Counted from the stretch's first letter, positions 1-8,616 are shown. The stretch is 64,000 nucleotides of DNA from CAYMZZ01 sp046297935 (GCA_046297935.1 JBKBHA010000004.1:62001-126000), one strand, 5' to 3'. Notes: generated by a model from the sequence alone, not told the origin. Translations and numbers: made by a program.

Positions 1-970
1 CCGGTCCCATTTTCAATGCAGGGAACGGCATTAATGCCTTATCTGAAGTGGTAGGCGAGCCATAGTAAGTTCGCTTCAGGCTGAGGCCTGCTTTTACGAG
101 CGGATGATCGAGCGCAATAGCGGTAGATCGAAGCCGCATGCTGCGGGGTTGCACCTCACAGTTAACATGGCTCTTTACCAGTTCAAGCACTTCTTCGAAG
201 GTATATAACTCATTGATACGCGTATCGACTACAAATTTGCACACGGCAGGCACCACATTGTGTGCTTTGTTTTCAGTTTCGATCACGGTTACGTTCATCC
301 GGCTGGGACCAAGGAGATCCGAAACCTTTTCAAACTGGTAATTCCGGAACCAGTCAATGTCTGCAAGCGCCTTGTAGAGAGCATTTTCACCTTCGTTTCG
401 GGCCGCATGGCCGGCACGTCCTTTTGCCACACAGTCCAGAACCATCAGTCCACGTTCAGCCACCGCCATTTGCATCAATGTGGGCTCACCAACAATTGCG
501 CAATCAATAGTCGGCAAATAGGGGAGCGACATTTCAATACCACCTGTTCCGGATATTTCTTCTTCAGCAGTGGCGGCCAATGCAAGGTTATATTTCAGGT
601 CGGACCGTTGGTAGAAATGAAGGAAACAGGCAATCAGCGCAACCAGGCATCCGCCTGCATCGTTGCTACCAAGACCATAAAGACGATCGTCTTCAATTGC
701 TGGTTGAAAAGGATCCCGGCTATATTGAGGATTGGGTTTTACAGTGTCGTGATGCGAATTCAGCAGGAGCGTTGGTTTGGCCGGATCGAAATATTTGTTA
801 GTGGCCAGTATATTGTTGCCAACACGGCTGGCCTCCACCTGATGCCTCGCCAGATATGTACCGATGGCTGAAGCCGTTCCATCTTCTTCGCGACTGAAAG
901 ATGATATGGCAATCAACTGCTTCAGCAATTCTATAGCCTCCTCCTGTAATATGTGTAGGTTATTGCTCAT
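1..970 (-). CDS. argE: ArgE-type M20 deacylase (3' end outside window)
   Basis: Zinc M20-family amidohydrolase expected to remove the acyl group from N-acylcitrulline or N-acylornithine late in arginine synthesis, in the cytoplasm. The translation begins MSNNLHILQEE and shows the M20 metal-site blocks in order: NSHHDTV (His/Asp), GSNDAGG (bridging Asp), EEEISGTGG (catalytic/metal Glu), followed by the dimerisation region. The reading frame is still open at base 1, so only the last part of the protein is missing. The ATG at 970 overlaps the end of argB by 11 bp, so it is the next gene of the leftward arginine operon. In an operon with an ArgF'-type transcarbamylase the substrate is probably the N-acylated citrulline, not N-acetylornithine; this is inferred from context. 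Confidence 0.85.
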   Translation of the reverse strand, partial: MSNNLHILQEEAIELLKQLIAISSFSREEDGTASAIGTYLARHQVEASRVGNNILATNKYFDPAKPTLLLNSHHDTVKPNPQYSRDPFQPAIEDDRLYGLGSNDAGGCLVALIACFLHFYQRSDLKYNLALAATAEEEISGTGGIEMSLPYLPTIDCAIVGEPTLMQMAVAERGLMVLDCVAKGRAGHAARNEGENALYKALADIDWFRNYQFEKVSDLLGPSRMNVTVIETENKAHNVVPAVCKFVVDTRINELYTFEEVLELVKSHVNCEVQPRSMRLRSTAIALDHPLVKAGLSLKRTYYGSPTTSDKALMPFPALKMGP

Positions 971-1748
971 GCTGTATTCTGGTGCCGGCCTTGCCGTTAA
1001 GCAGGGCAGTGAGCTCTTCGGCGCGGCCAATGATAACGGATGAAACCCCACGCGACAGGGCGCTGAATGCATTATCGAGCTTGGGTATCATGCCTGCAAA
1101 TATTTTTTCTTTGGCTTTCAGATCGCTGTAGTATTGAGCCGTAAGCAGCGGTATCACCGTACTATCATCATCGGCATCCAGTAAAACGCCCGCTTTCTCG
1201 AAAGAATAAACAAGCGATACGTCAAAATAGCTGCTCAGCCCTGTAGCCAGTTCCTGAGCAATAGTATCAGCGTTGGTATTCAGCAGTTGTCCCTGCTGGT
1301 CGTGTGTGATGGGCGCGAAAACCGGAGTTATATTGACTTTCAGCAGCGTTGCAATCAAATTGCTGTTGATGGCATCCACATCACCTACAAAGCCGTAGTC
1401 AAGAACCGGATGTTGTCGCTTATGGGCCAGAATGCTATCACCATCAGCCCCACAAAGTCCCATGGCATTACAATGCAAAGCCTGTAATCTGGCCACGATG
1501 TTTTTGTTGATATAGCCGGCATACACCATGGTCACGATGCGTAAGGTGGCGGCATCGGTAATTCGACGTCCATCAATCAGTTGTTGCTCCACTCCCAGGT
1601 CTTCGGCCATTCGGGTGGCCAGCTTTCCACCGCCATGCACCAGTATTTTATGGCCAGGCACTTTGGCAAAGTCAACCAGGAAGCGTTGCAATCTGCTATC
1701 ATCATCAATGATGTTGCCGCTGATTTTTATGATCGAAAGCTTATCCAT
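960..1748 (-). CDS. argB: Acetylglutamate kinase (N-acylglutamate kinase)
   Basis: Phosphorylates N-acylglutamate, the second step of arginine synthesis. The 262-residue protein has the amino-acid-kinase hallmarks: Lys8 in IKISGN near the N terminus, the VHGGG glycine loop at 37-41 and a GRRITD block at 60-65, where the family normally has GLRVTD for binding the N-acylglutamate chain. Length is normal for the short Bacteroidota forms. The start overlaps the argF' stop by 8 bp and the end overlaps argE by 11 bp, so translation is probably coupled. No N-terminal extension of the kind linked to arginine feedback inhibition is present. If the pathway here is succinylated (see argF'), the natural substrate would be N-succinylglutamate. 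Confidence 0.93.
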   Translation of the reverse strand: MDKLSIIKISGNIIDDDSRLQRFLVDFAKVPGHKILVHGGGKLATRMAEDLGVEQQLIDGRRITDAATLRIVTMVYAGYINKNIVARLQALHCNAMGLCGADGDSILAHKRQHPVLDYGFVGDVDAINSNLIATLLKVNITPVFAPITHDQQGQLLNTNADTIAQELATGLSSYFDVSLVYSFEKAGVLLDADDDSTVIPLLTAQYYSDLKAKEKIFAGMIPKLDNAFSALSRGVSSVIIGRAEELTALLNGKAGTRIQHEQ

Positions 1749-2706
1749 GCTGTTTTAATATTTCACTCAGCACTGCCTGAGCAGCCCACACGCGGTTACC
1801 AGCTTCCTGTGTAATAAGGCTGTTGGGGCCGTCGAGAACCTCATCGCTCAGCTCAACATTTCTACGTACGGGCAAACAGTGCATCACCTTGGCACTGCGG
1901 GTGGCAGCCAGTTTTGCCTGCGTCAACATCCACTCGGGATCGTTGGAGTAGATGCGTCCATAGTCATTAAATGTGCTCCAGTTTTTTACATATACAAAGT
2001 CGGCGTCTTTCAACGCTTCATCCTGATTATGCGTAATATATGCGCCGCGTGTAAACTCTTCGCTTAGTTCATAATCTTCGGGATGTGTGATCACAAATTC
2101 TGCTTTGTCCCAGGCCGTCATCCATTGCGAAAAGCTATTGGCTACGCACTGAGGCAGGGGCTTTACGTGGGGGGCCCAGCTCAGTACAATTTTCGGCCGG
2201 CGCCTTTGTGCCGCAAAATCAAAGTTTTCATTGATAGTAATTACATCAGTCAGACTCTGCAAAGGATGCAGGGTGGCACTTTCCAGACTCACTACCGGAA
2301 TGCCGGCATATTTGATGAATTGCTTAATATAAAGTTCGCTGTAATCGTCATCGCGGTTCTTCAACGAAGGAAATGTGCGGATGGCGAGTATATCGAAGTA
2401 CTTCCCAAATATGGGTGCCGCATCCTTGACGTGTTCAACGGTGCTACCACTCATGATTGCTTCTTCTTCAAACTCCAGCGCCCATCCCTCGCTGCCCACG
2501 TTGAATAGAATGCTTTCCATACCCAGGTTGCTGGCAGCAATCTGGGTGCTGAGCCGCGTGCGCATGCTGGGGTTCAGAAACAGGCATCCGATTCGTTTGT
2601 TTGTACCCAGATTTTTGTCTTTCAAAGGACTGGCTTTATAGGCCAGCGCTTTTGCAACAAGTGAATCAATATCGGGTACATCGTTGACGGAAATAAACTG
2701 TTTCAT
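1741..2706 (-). CDS. argF': N-acylornithine carbamoyltransferase, probably N-succinylornithine type
   Basis: Transfers the carbamoyl group to an N-acylated ornithine. The 321-residue protein has the transcarbamylase carbamoyl-phosphate motif SMRTR at 47-51 and the HCLPVRR block near the C terminus, as in the AOTCase/SOTCase branch, not HPxQ-DxD ornithine transcarbamylases. The specificity position in GSTVEH is Val90. Published mutagenesis, recalled from the literature, showed that Glu at this site gives N-acetylornithine activity (Xanthomonas) whereas Pro, Ser, Val or Ala give N-succinylornithine activity (Bacteroides fragilis has Pro90). Val therefore predicts the succinyl form. It lies fourth in the leftward operon order argG-argC-argD, and its ATG overlaps the stop of the upstream small membrane protein gene by 4 bp (ATGA). 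Confidence 0.9.
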   Translation of the reverse strand: MKQFISVNDVPDIDSLVAKALAYKASPLKDKNLGTNKRIGCLFLNPSMRTRLSTQIAASNLGMESILFNVGSEGWALEFEEEAIMSGSTVEHVKDAAPIFGKYFDILAIRTFPSLKNRDDDYSELYIKQFIKYAGIPVVSLESATLHPLQSLTDVITINENFDFAAQRRRPKIVLSWAPHVKPLPQCVANSFSQWMTAWDKAEFVITHPEDYELSEEFTRGAYITHNQDEALKDADFVYVKNWSTFNDYGRIYSNDPEWMLTQAKLAATRSAKVMHCLPVRRNVELSDEVLDGPNSLITQEAGNRVWAAQAVLSEILKQHG

Positions 2707-2939
2707 TCTTTTTTCGATTTGCTTTTTCTCATGTATTGGTTATAAAGGGCCAGGATGGTCAGAACAATCGCTACATAGGCCAGATAGAAAGGCAAGGCTG
2801 CTAAATAGGAGATGCCGAACCAGTTCGACAGGGTCGGAACATCCGTCTTTCCCGGCTTCATCACGAACCGAATCAGCATATCCATACCAACAGGCAAGAG
2901 CAATACGCTACCGGCTACCAGCAGATTGCGGGACTTCAT
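2703..2939 (-). CDS. Small two-helix membrane protein in the arginine operon
   Basis: A 78-residue protein with two hydrophobic segments (about residues 6-26 and 42-67), a short polar linker containing KPGKTD, and a lysine-rich tail (MRKSKSKKE) that should stay in the cytoplasm. I do not recognise a named family. It sits between argD (6-bp gap) and argF' (4-bp overlap), so it is very probably translated as part of the operon. A transport-accessory or membrane-anchoring role is possible but nothing in the sequence shows it. Confidence 0.7.
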   Translation of the reverse strand: MKSRNLLVAGSVLLLPVGMDMLIRFVMKPGKTDVPTLSNWFGISYLAALPFYLAYVAIVLTILALYNQYMRKSKSKKE

Positions 2940-2945
2940 TTCGGA

Positions 2946-4100
2946 CTATTGAGCTGCTACTCCGGAAAGAGAAGCAATTTCTTCCTTCAAAGCGTCAACA
3001 AAGTCTGCCGCGTCTCGTTTCTTCAACGCCAGCGAAGGCAGGAGCCGAATAACATTTGGTTTGGCTTCGCCGGTGAAGATTTTTTGATTCCACAGCAAAT
3101 TAGTTCGGAGCGATTTCAGTTCTTCAGGCACATCAAACCCAATCATCAGGCCGCGACCTCTTACGTTTTCGATCTGTGGAATTTCTTCGAGCGCGTCGCG
3201 GAGAAACTTTCCAACCATCACCGCGTTTCCCATCAGCTTTTCCTCTTCAATGATCTCAAGTACTGCCAGGGCTGCGGCGCATGCTAAATGATTACCGCCG
3301 AAGGTAGTACCCAGTTGAAAATGTTTTGCCTTTATGGCGGGTGTCACAAGAATACCGGCAACAGGAAAGCCATTTCCCATTCCTTTGGCCATCGAGTAGA
3401 TGTCGGCATTTACGCCAGCGAAATCATGGCTGAAAAATTTTCCGGAACGGCCATATCCGCACTGTACACTGTCGGCAATATATACCGCACCATGTTTATC
3501 GCATAAAGCCCGTATCAAACGCAGAAAGCTGTCGTCGGCCACGTTGATGCCGCCTACACCCTGAATACCTTCAATTATCACAGCCGCAATTTCGCTGCCC
3601 TGTTTATTGAAACATTCTTCCAAAGCATCTTCATCATTAAAGGGAAGGAAAACAACATTCTCTGTCTCATTAACCGGAGCCAGATAATTCCTGTTGTCGG
3701 TTACGGCTACCGCCAGGGAAGTGCGGCCATGAAATGATTTCGAAAAAGCAATTACTTTCTTGCGACCGGTATGAAAAGAGGCGAGCTTAAGCGCATTTTC
3801 ATTGGCTTCGGCTCCGCTATTGCATAAAAATAACTGGTAATCTTCTTTGCCCGATAAACGGCAAAGTCTGGCAGCCAATTCCTGCTGCAGGGGAATGCGA
3901 ATTGAATTGGAGTAAAAGGCAATTTTCTCCAGTTGCTCTTCAATTCGTTTCACCCAGTGTGGATGAGTATGACCGATGCTTATAACGGCATGGCCGCCGT
4001 AAAGATCGAGGTACTGGTCACCCTTATCGTCCCACACATAGGAACCTTTTGCTTTAACGATGGTAACGTCATTGATTGGGTAAACGTCGAAAAGAGGCAT
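2946..4100 (-). CDS. argD: N-acylornithine aminotransferase
   Basis: PLP-dependent class III aminotransferase that converts N-acylglutamate semialdehyde to N-acylornithine with glutamate as amino donor. The protein (384 residues from the chosen start) shows GGHAVISIGHTHP near the N terminus, NSGAEANENALKLA for cofactor phosphate binding, FHGRTSLA, the PLP lysine in SMAKGMGNG, and TTFGGNHLACAAA. The frame stays open upstream to a TTG at 4139. I chose the ATG at 4100 (MPLFDVYP) because the family starts there and the extra residues are encoded by an intergenic repeat. Downstream neighbours are the small membrane protein and argF'. A repeat of about 110 bp separates it from argC upstream. Confidence 0.92.
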   Translation of the reverse strand: MPLFDVYPINDVTIVKAKGSYVWDDKGDQYLDLYGGHAVISIGHTHPHWVKRIEEQLEKIAFYSNSIRIPLQQELAARLCRLSGKEDYQLFLCNSGAEANENALKLASFHTGRKKVIAFSKSFHGRTSLAVAVTDNRNYLAPVNETENVVFLPFNDEDALEECFNKQGSEIAAVIIEGIQGVGGINVADDSFLRLIRALCDKHGAVYIADSVQCGYGRSGKFFSHDFAGVNADIYSMAKGMGNGFPVAGILVTPAIKAKHFQLGTTFGGNHLACAAALAVLEIIEEEKLMGNAVMVGKFLRDALEEIPQIENVRGRGLMIGFDVPEELKSLRTNLLWNQKIFTGEAKPNVIRLLPSLALKKRDAADFVDALKEEIASLSGVAAQ

Positions 4101-4123
4101 AGGAGACAAATATTTATTTAAAA

Positions 4124-4190
4124 ATGTGCAAATGTGCAAATGTGCAAACCTGCCTGCCGGCAGGCAGGTGTGAAAATGTGCAAATGGAAA
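4124..4190. repeat. TGTGCAAA repeat with perfect 22-bp palindrome
   Basis: Three exact tandem copies of ATGTGCAA (4124-4147) run into a perfect GC-rich palindrome at 4148-4169 whose half is ACCTGCCTGCC, followed by another AAATGTGCAAA. The same palindrome with TGTGCAAA flanks recurs at 14667-14704, and a shorter relative lies at 28049. Here it sits inside the arginine operon between argC and argD, with no T tract in the direction of transcription, so it may act as an mRNA stability or processing element instead of a full terminator. Confidence 0.85.
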
Positions 4191-4216
4191 AGAACTAGTT
4201 GGCTTTTGCCTGCGAG

Positions 4217-5209
4217 TTAAAATGCTGCGGGCTTTAATCGCAGGCCGGTGGTTTCAGGCAGGCCCATCATCAGGTTCATATTCTGCAATGCCTGTCCACT
4301 GGCTCCTTTCAACAAATTGTCGAGGGCGGAATGTACCACCAGTTTGCTGCCAGCTTTTTCCAATTGCAATATGGCTTTATTACTATTCACCACCTGCTTC
4401 AGGAAAATAGGTTGACGGCTTACGACTGTGAATGGGTGACCGGAATAAAATTTTTCAAAGAGGATATATGCTTCCTCCAGACTCCACTCGCAATGCACGG
4501 TGGAGCTGATAAAGATGCCGCGCGTAAAATCTCCCCGCCAGGGCACGAAATTCAGTTCAATCGTGGAATCGGGCTGAAGGCGAACCAGCGATTCGCCAAT
4601 CTCGCCAAGGTGCTGGTGGGTGAGGGTTTTATACGCTTGTATATTATTGGCCCGCCAACTGAAATGGGAAGTAGTCGACAGCGATTGACCGGCACCGGTA
4701 GATCCGGTGATACCGGTGGTGTACACTTCATCCAGCAGACCTGCCTGAGCCAGTGGCAGGAGACCTAATTGAATAGAAGTGGCAAAACATCCGGGGTTGG
4801 CAATATTGCCGGCTTTGCGGATGGCATCGCGATTCAGTTCAGGTAGCCCATATACAAAACTTCGTGTACTGTGTTTGGATGCCGCCTGCAGTCGGAAATC
4901 GTTGGCCAGGTCAATCACTTTGATATCATCCGGTAGAGATTGGCCGTCGAGAAATTTTCTGGATTCGCCGTGACCGAGACAAAGGAACAGCACATCAATT
5001 TCGGTATTGACCTCATCGGTGAATACAAGGTCTGTATCGCCCAGCAAATCCTGATGAACCGAATGGATCGGCTTACCCGCATTGCTGCGGCTATGTATAA
5101 AGACGACCGTAGTATACGGGTGGTGAATCAGCAAACGTATTAATTCGCCACCGGTATATCCGGCACCGCCTATTATACCTACCCGAACCTGTTTGAAATT
5201 TTCAGCCAT
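4217..5209 (-). CDS. argC: N-acyl-gamma-glutamyl-phosphate reductase
   Basis: NADPH-dependent reduction of N-acylglutamyl phosphate to the semialdehyde. The 330-residue protein opens with the Rossmann loop GIIGGAGYTGGEL (11-23), followed by the catalytic cysteine in NPGCFAT (Cys141) and the ITGSTGAGQSLS substrate loop. Near the C terminus is a conserved block containing DNLLKGASGQALQN. It belongs to the shorter type 1 ArgC group usual in Bacteroidota. It is encoded 47 bp after argG and about 110 bp before argD, in the same direction. Confidence 0.94.
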   Translation of the reverse strand: MAENFKQVRVGIIGGAGYTGGELIRLLIHHPYTTVVFIHSRSNAGKPIHSVHQDLLGDTDLVFTDEVNTEIDVLFLCLGHGESRKFLDGQSLPDDIKVIDLANDFRLQAASKHSTRSFVYGLPELNRDAIRKAGNIANPGCFATSIQLGLLPLAQAGLLDEVYTTGITGSTGAGQSLSTTSHFSWRANNIQAYKTLTHQHLGEIGESLVRLQPDSTIELNFVPWRGDFTRGIFISSTVHCEWSLEEAYILFEKFYSGHPFTVVSRQPIFLKQVVNSNKAILQLEKAGSKLVVHSALDNLLKGASGQALQNMNLMMGLPETTGLRLKPAAF

Positions 5210-5255
5210 AGCAAAATCTGAATGGGCAACCTGAGTTGCCGGGTCAGTTTTATAT

Positions 5256-6461
5256 CTAAATTGAATTGTTCCCTTCTGTTTTAACCAAATGATACATCAT
5301 GGTCTGGTTGCCAAAAATCCTGCTGAATCCACGAACGTCTTCTCCGGTAAAGCCGGTATTCATTTCACCGTATTTACCAAATTTGCTATTCATCAAATCG
5401 TAGGGGCTTTCGATACCAATGATCTGGAAGCGATAGGGTGCCAGTTGTACAAACACATCGCCTGTAACATTTCGTTGGCTCGATTCCAGAAACGCTTCCA
5501 CATCACGCATCACAGGGTCAAGAATCTGACCTTCGTGCAGCCAGTTTCCGTAAAATTGGGCCAGTTGGTCCTTCCAGTTCAGTTGCCACTTAGTGAGCAC
5601 GTGCTTTTCAAGCGTATGATGTGCTTTGATGATGACCATGGGAGCAGCTGCTTCAAATCCAACCCTTCCTTTGATACCGATGATCGTATCGCCCACATGA
5701 ATGTCGCGCCCAATACCAAACGGTCCCGCAATTTCCTGAAGTGCCTGAATGGCTTCCGAGGGATGGTTAAAATGTTGTCCGTTTACCTTCTTAAGTTCTC
5801 CTTTTTCGAAGTGGAGCAGCACTTCTTCCGGTTCAGTTTTGCTAACCTGAGTTGGCCAGGCTGATTCAGGCAACAGTCCTTTTGATGACAGTGTTTCCCG
5901 ACCGCCCACGCTGGTCCCCCAGAGTCCTTTATTGATTGAATAGGCGGCTTTTTCAAAATTCATCTCCACATTCTTCGCCTTCAGATACTCTATTTCGGCT
6001 TCGCGACTGAGTTTCAGATCGCGTATGGGCGTAATAATTTCTACGCCCGGGATCATAATATGGAAAATCATGTCGAACCGAACCTGGTCATTGCCGGCTC
6101 CAGTGCTGCCATGCGCAACCGCATCTGCCTCCAGTTCCAACGCATGATCGGCAATATGCAGGGCCTGGCTCAGGCGCTCTGCCGAAACACTAAGCGGATA
6201 GGTATTGTTTTTTAGAACATTTCCGAAAATCAGATAACGGATGATGCTGTCGTAGTAGCTCTTTACAGCATTGACCGTTTTATGCGACTTTACACCCAGT
6301 TTTACTGCATGTGTTTCTATCTGATGCAGTTCATCGGCACTGAAACCACCTGTATTTACAATAATGCTGTGCACCTCGTAACCCAGGTCTTCGGTGAGGT
6401 ATTTTACACAAAAGGAAGTATCCAGTCCTCCACTAAAACCCAGTACTACTTTTTTGGCCAT
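5256..6461 (-). CDS. argG: Argininosuccinate synthase
   Basis: ATP-dependent ligation of citrulline and aspartate. The 401-residue protein has the ATP pyrophosphatase loop FSGGLDTS at 9-16, STGAGNDQVRFD in the middle and ETLSSKGLLPES. It is encoded second in the leftward operon, 16 bp after the GNAT gene and upstream of argC. Because citrulline has to be free for this step, the ArgE-type deacylase must act before ArgG in the pathway even though argE is encoded last here. Confidence 0.95.
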   Translation of the reverse strand: MAKKVVLGFSGGLDTSFCVKYLTEDLGYEVHSIIVNTGGFSADELHQIETHAVKLGVKSHKTVNAVKSYYDSIIRYLIFGNVLKNNTYPLSVSAERLSQALHIADHALELEADAVAHGSTGAGNDQVRFDMIFHIMIPGVEIITPIRDLKLSREAEIEYLKAKNVEMNFEKAAYSINKGLWGTSVGGRETLSSKGLLPESAWPTQVSKTEPEEVLLHFEKGELKKVNGQHFNHPSEAIQALQEIAGPFGIGRDIHVGDTIIGIKGRVGFEAAAPMVIIKAHHTLEKHVLTKWQLNWKDQLAQFYGNWLHEGQILDPVMRDVEAFLESSQRNVTGDVFVQLAPYRFQIIGIESPYDLMNSKFGKYGEMNTGFTGEDVRGFSRIFGNQTMMYHLVKTEGNNSI

Positions 6462-6476
6462 TCCGCGTTCGTATAT

Positions 6477-7196
6477 TTAGAAGTGAAACAAATGATGCAA
6501 TAATGATTTTGGTTTGCCGGCTCCGTTGCCCTGTCCCTTGTTATTGTCTTTTCGCATAAAGGGTCGCAACAGTTTCCATTGCTTAAATCGCAGCAGGCGT
6601 TCAAAACCTTTCGCATTTTCCCGGAAATATTCCCGGGTTTCTTCGGGTGCATAGTGATCTTTTGGGTCGAAAAGCATGGCGGTGCACATACAATTTTTCC
6701 TTTCCTTGCTCATCAGAATATCGTAGTTCACGCAGCTCTTGCAACCAGCCCAAAAGGCTTCGTCCTGGGTCAGCTCGGAATAGGTGACCGGCTCATATCC
6801 CAGGTCTGAGTTGATCTTCATCACCGCCAGCCCTGTGGTAAGTCCAAAGATTTTGGCTTCCGGGTAGCGCTGCCGCGACAAATTAAATATTTTTTGCTTG
6901 ATCGACTTTGCTACGCCGCTTTTCCGATAGTCGGGTGCAACTATAAGTCCGGAATTAGCCACATATTCACCATGACTCCAGGTTTCAATGTAACAAAAAC
7001 CGACCCAATCGCCCGTTTTGGTGACCGCAATTACGGCTTTGCCTTCCTCTATTTTCTGCTCGATATACTCGGGCGAACGCTTGGCAATGCCGGTTCCGCG
7101 GGCACGGGCCGATGCTTCCATTTCGTCGGTAATGATCGAGGAATATTTTTTATCATCCTGGGTAGCAACCCGAACGATGATCTCTTGATTCTGCAC
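6477..7196 (-). CDS. GNAT acyltransferase, candidate first enzyme of the arginine pathway
   Basis: A GNAT-fold protein (239 residues from the chosen start) with the acyl-CoA loop VAPDYRKSGVA and a conserved core YIEQKIEEGKAVIAV. As first gene of the operon, and with no ArgA or ArgJ in view, it is the likely source of N-acetyl- or N-succinylglutamate. A distinctive C-terminal part has four cysteines in two pairs (GCKSC and NCMC), which look like a structural metal site. The start is uncertain. The frame is open to a TTG at 7337, no in-frame ATG precedes residue DEMEAS, and I placed the start at GTG 7196 because similarity to GNAT domains begins just after it. Length and function are inferred from position and motifs. 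Confidence 0.75.
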   Translation of the reverse strand: MQNQEIIVRVATQDDKKYSSIITDEMEASARARGTGIAKRSPEYIEQKIEEGKAVIAVTKTGDWVGFCYIETWSHGEYVANSGLIVAPDYRKSGVAKSIKQKIFNLSRQRYPEAKIFGLTTGLAVMKINSDLGYEPVTYSELTQDEAFWAGCKSCVNYDILMSKERKNCMCTAMLFDPKDHYAPEETREYFRENAKGFERLLRFKQWKLLRPFMRKDNNKGQGNGAGKPKSLLHHLFHF

Positions 7197-7442
7197 GTTT
7201 CGTGTAATTGTAAAGTATGCGGATAACCAGTCCTGAAATTGTTGCCGGAAGAAGTTCACTGACAGGGACCATGGTGAGGGGTTCGTCCTGTCAGCATTCA
7301 GGGCGACGTCGGGGGCGGGTAAAGGTAAACAGGTCAAAACCTACGGCATACACACCAGTGGTGTTGGGTGCATGGAAGGCAAACTGCTTAGTATGGGTTA
7401 AAATATTGCTCACCTTTATTTCAGGTTTCTTAAATTGGATGA

Positions 7443-7477
7443 CAAATGTATAATATTAATTGCGTTATCACCACAAA
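7443..7477 (-). promoter_or_regulatory. Candidate promoter of the arginine operon
   Basis: On the minus strand TTTG (7477-7474) is followed after 23 bp by TACATTTG (7450-7443), matching the Bacteroidota TTG/TAnnTTTG consensus. It would start transcription near 7437, leaving a leader of 100 to 240 nt before the GNAT start. No arginine operator was recognised. Confidence 0.45.
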
Positions 7478-7500
7478 TTTTTTGTTATAAAATTCCCGGT

Positions 7501-7908
7501 ATGGACGAGAAAAAGACAGGGTCTTCCGGACTCAGAAAAGTGCTCCGAACGTTTGTAATTGTACTGATACTTGCATTAATTGGCGCCATATGGTGGAAGT
7601 ATTATTATGTTTTTGGTTATGGGGTTAAATCGGGGCAATTGAATTTTGTCGTTCACAAAGGTCAATTGTTCAAAACTTACGAGGGAAAACTTATACAGGA
7701 AGGATTCAAAAGCCCCAAAACAGGCAGCTTTCAGTCTAACGAATTCGAGTTTTCTATTGCCAGCCGGGAGCTATATGAACAACTATCCCGCAACAGCGGC
7801 AAGCGGGTCGATCTGCATTATCGGGAATACAATGGAGTCATTCCATGGAGGGGAAATACGCGATATGTTGTAGACAGCATTGTTGCCATACACGATGCCA
7901 ATCCCTGA
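7501..7908 (+). CDS. Membrane-anchored conserved Bacteroidota protein
   Basis: A 135-residue protein with a basic N terminus, one hydrophobic helix (about residues 16-35, VLRTFVIVLILALIGAIWW) and a soluble domain outside the membrane with GVKSGQLNFVVHKGQLFKTYEGKLIQEG and a VDLHYREYNG-like block. I recall close relatives being widespread in Bacteroidota and often labelled 6-phosphogluconate dehydrogenase; nothing here supports that activity. The frame is open back to 7435, but the ATG at 7501 places the hydrophobic helix at the normal distance from the start. It is transcribed divergently from the arginine operon and converges on the RsmI-like gene with a 3-bp gap. Confidence 0.75.
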   Translation: MDEKKTGSSGLRKVLRTFVIVLILALIGAIWWKYYYVFGYGVKSGQLNFVVHKGQLFKTYEGKLIQEGFKSPKTGSFQSNEFEFSIASRELYEQLSRNSGKRVDLHYREYNGVIPWRGNTRYVVDSIVAIHDANP

Positions 7909-7911
7909 TGC

Positions 7912-8616
7912 CTAAGCCTGAATCAGGAAAAGCGCTGGCCTTTTGTGCAGTTCAGGAGCTTGTATCTTCCAGTCGGCAATGGTCTGGGTGCGTATGAATT
8001 CGGTAGGCGAAGTGAGGTCAACCGCCAGGCATAGCCGGGTGCCGGGCCTGAGTTGACGGAGCAGGGTTTCAAACAGTGCCTGATTTCGATAAGGTGTTTC
8101 GATAAAAAGCTGGGTGCAGCCTGTATTTTGCGAGTAGGTTTCCAGTTCCCGTATTGCTTTCTGACGCTCCCCACTCTCGATGGGCAGATAGCCATGAAAC
8201 TGGAAGCGCTGACCATTGAGGCCGCTGGCCATAAGTGCCAGCAGGATGGAACTGGGCCCGGTAAGCGGACGAACGGTGATCCCCATTTTCTGTGCTTCTG
8301 CAACGAGCAACTGACCGGGGTCAGCAATGCCGGGGCAGCCAGCTTCGCTCATGATTCCGACGATTTTGCCCGCCTGCAGGGCCGATCTAAACGCTTGTTT
8401 TACGCTGTCCTCAGCTTTATGAATGCTATGCCACTGACGGTCATCTATTGAAAAATCAGGCTGCATTTTCCGAAGAAAGCGGCGCGCTGTTCGTTCATTT
8501 TCCACAAACAACACAGAGCAGGTGTTAGCCGCCAGCATCACCTCGGGTGGAATGCTGTTAATGCCGTCGTCGTGCAGCAGTACCGGAATCAGATATACCA
8601 AACCTTTTGCAGACAT
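7912..8616 (-). CDS. RsmI-like SAM methyltransferase (tetrapyrrole methylase fold)
   Basis: A 234-residue member of the tetrapyrrole-methylase superfamily, closest in motif to RsmI, which 2'-O-methylates C1402 of 16S rRNA. The SAM-binding motif appears as SEAGCPGIADPG at 90-101 (usually SDAGTPGISDPG), followed by PLTGPSSILLALMASG and FHGYLP. It is shorter than RsmI (about 280) and lacks the C-terminal extension. It may therefore be the shorter SAM-dependent methyltransferase paralogue that Bacteroidota carry besides RsmI, and its substrate is unproven. The start codon overlaps the stop of the upstream EI24 gene (TAATG), suggesting a two-gene unit. Confidence 0.8.
   Translation of the reverse strand: MSAKGLVYLIPVLLHDDGINSIPPEVMLAANTCSVLFVENERTARRFLRKMQPDFSIDDRQWHSIHKAEDSVKQAFRSALQAGKIVGIMSEAGCPGIADPGQLLVAEAQKMGITVRPLTGPSSILLALMASGLNGQRFQFHGYLPIESGERQKAIRELETYSQNTGCTQLFIETPYRNQALFETLLRQLRPGTRLCLAVDLTSPTEFIRTQTIADWKIQAPELHKRPALFLIQA

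Noticed and set aside
260..871. Long open frame on the plus strand across the first kilobase
   Set aside because: It is antisense to a clear argE coding sequence with intact M20 motifs; the plus-strand translation has no recognisable pattern.
4101..4139. Longer N terminus for ArgD
   Set aside because: The extension begins with TTG and is translated from the TGTGCAAA repeat; the ATG at 4100 matches the family start.
7501..7908. 6-phosphogluconate dehydrogenase
   Set aside because: Relatives of this small membrane-anchored protein are sometimes given this name, but it is 135 residues with no NADP-binding or sugar-phosphate motif.
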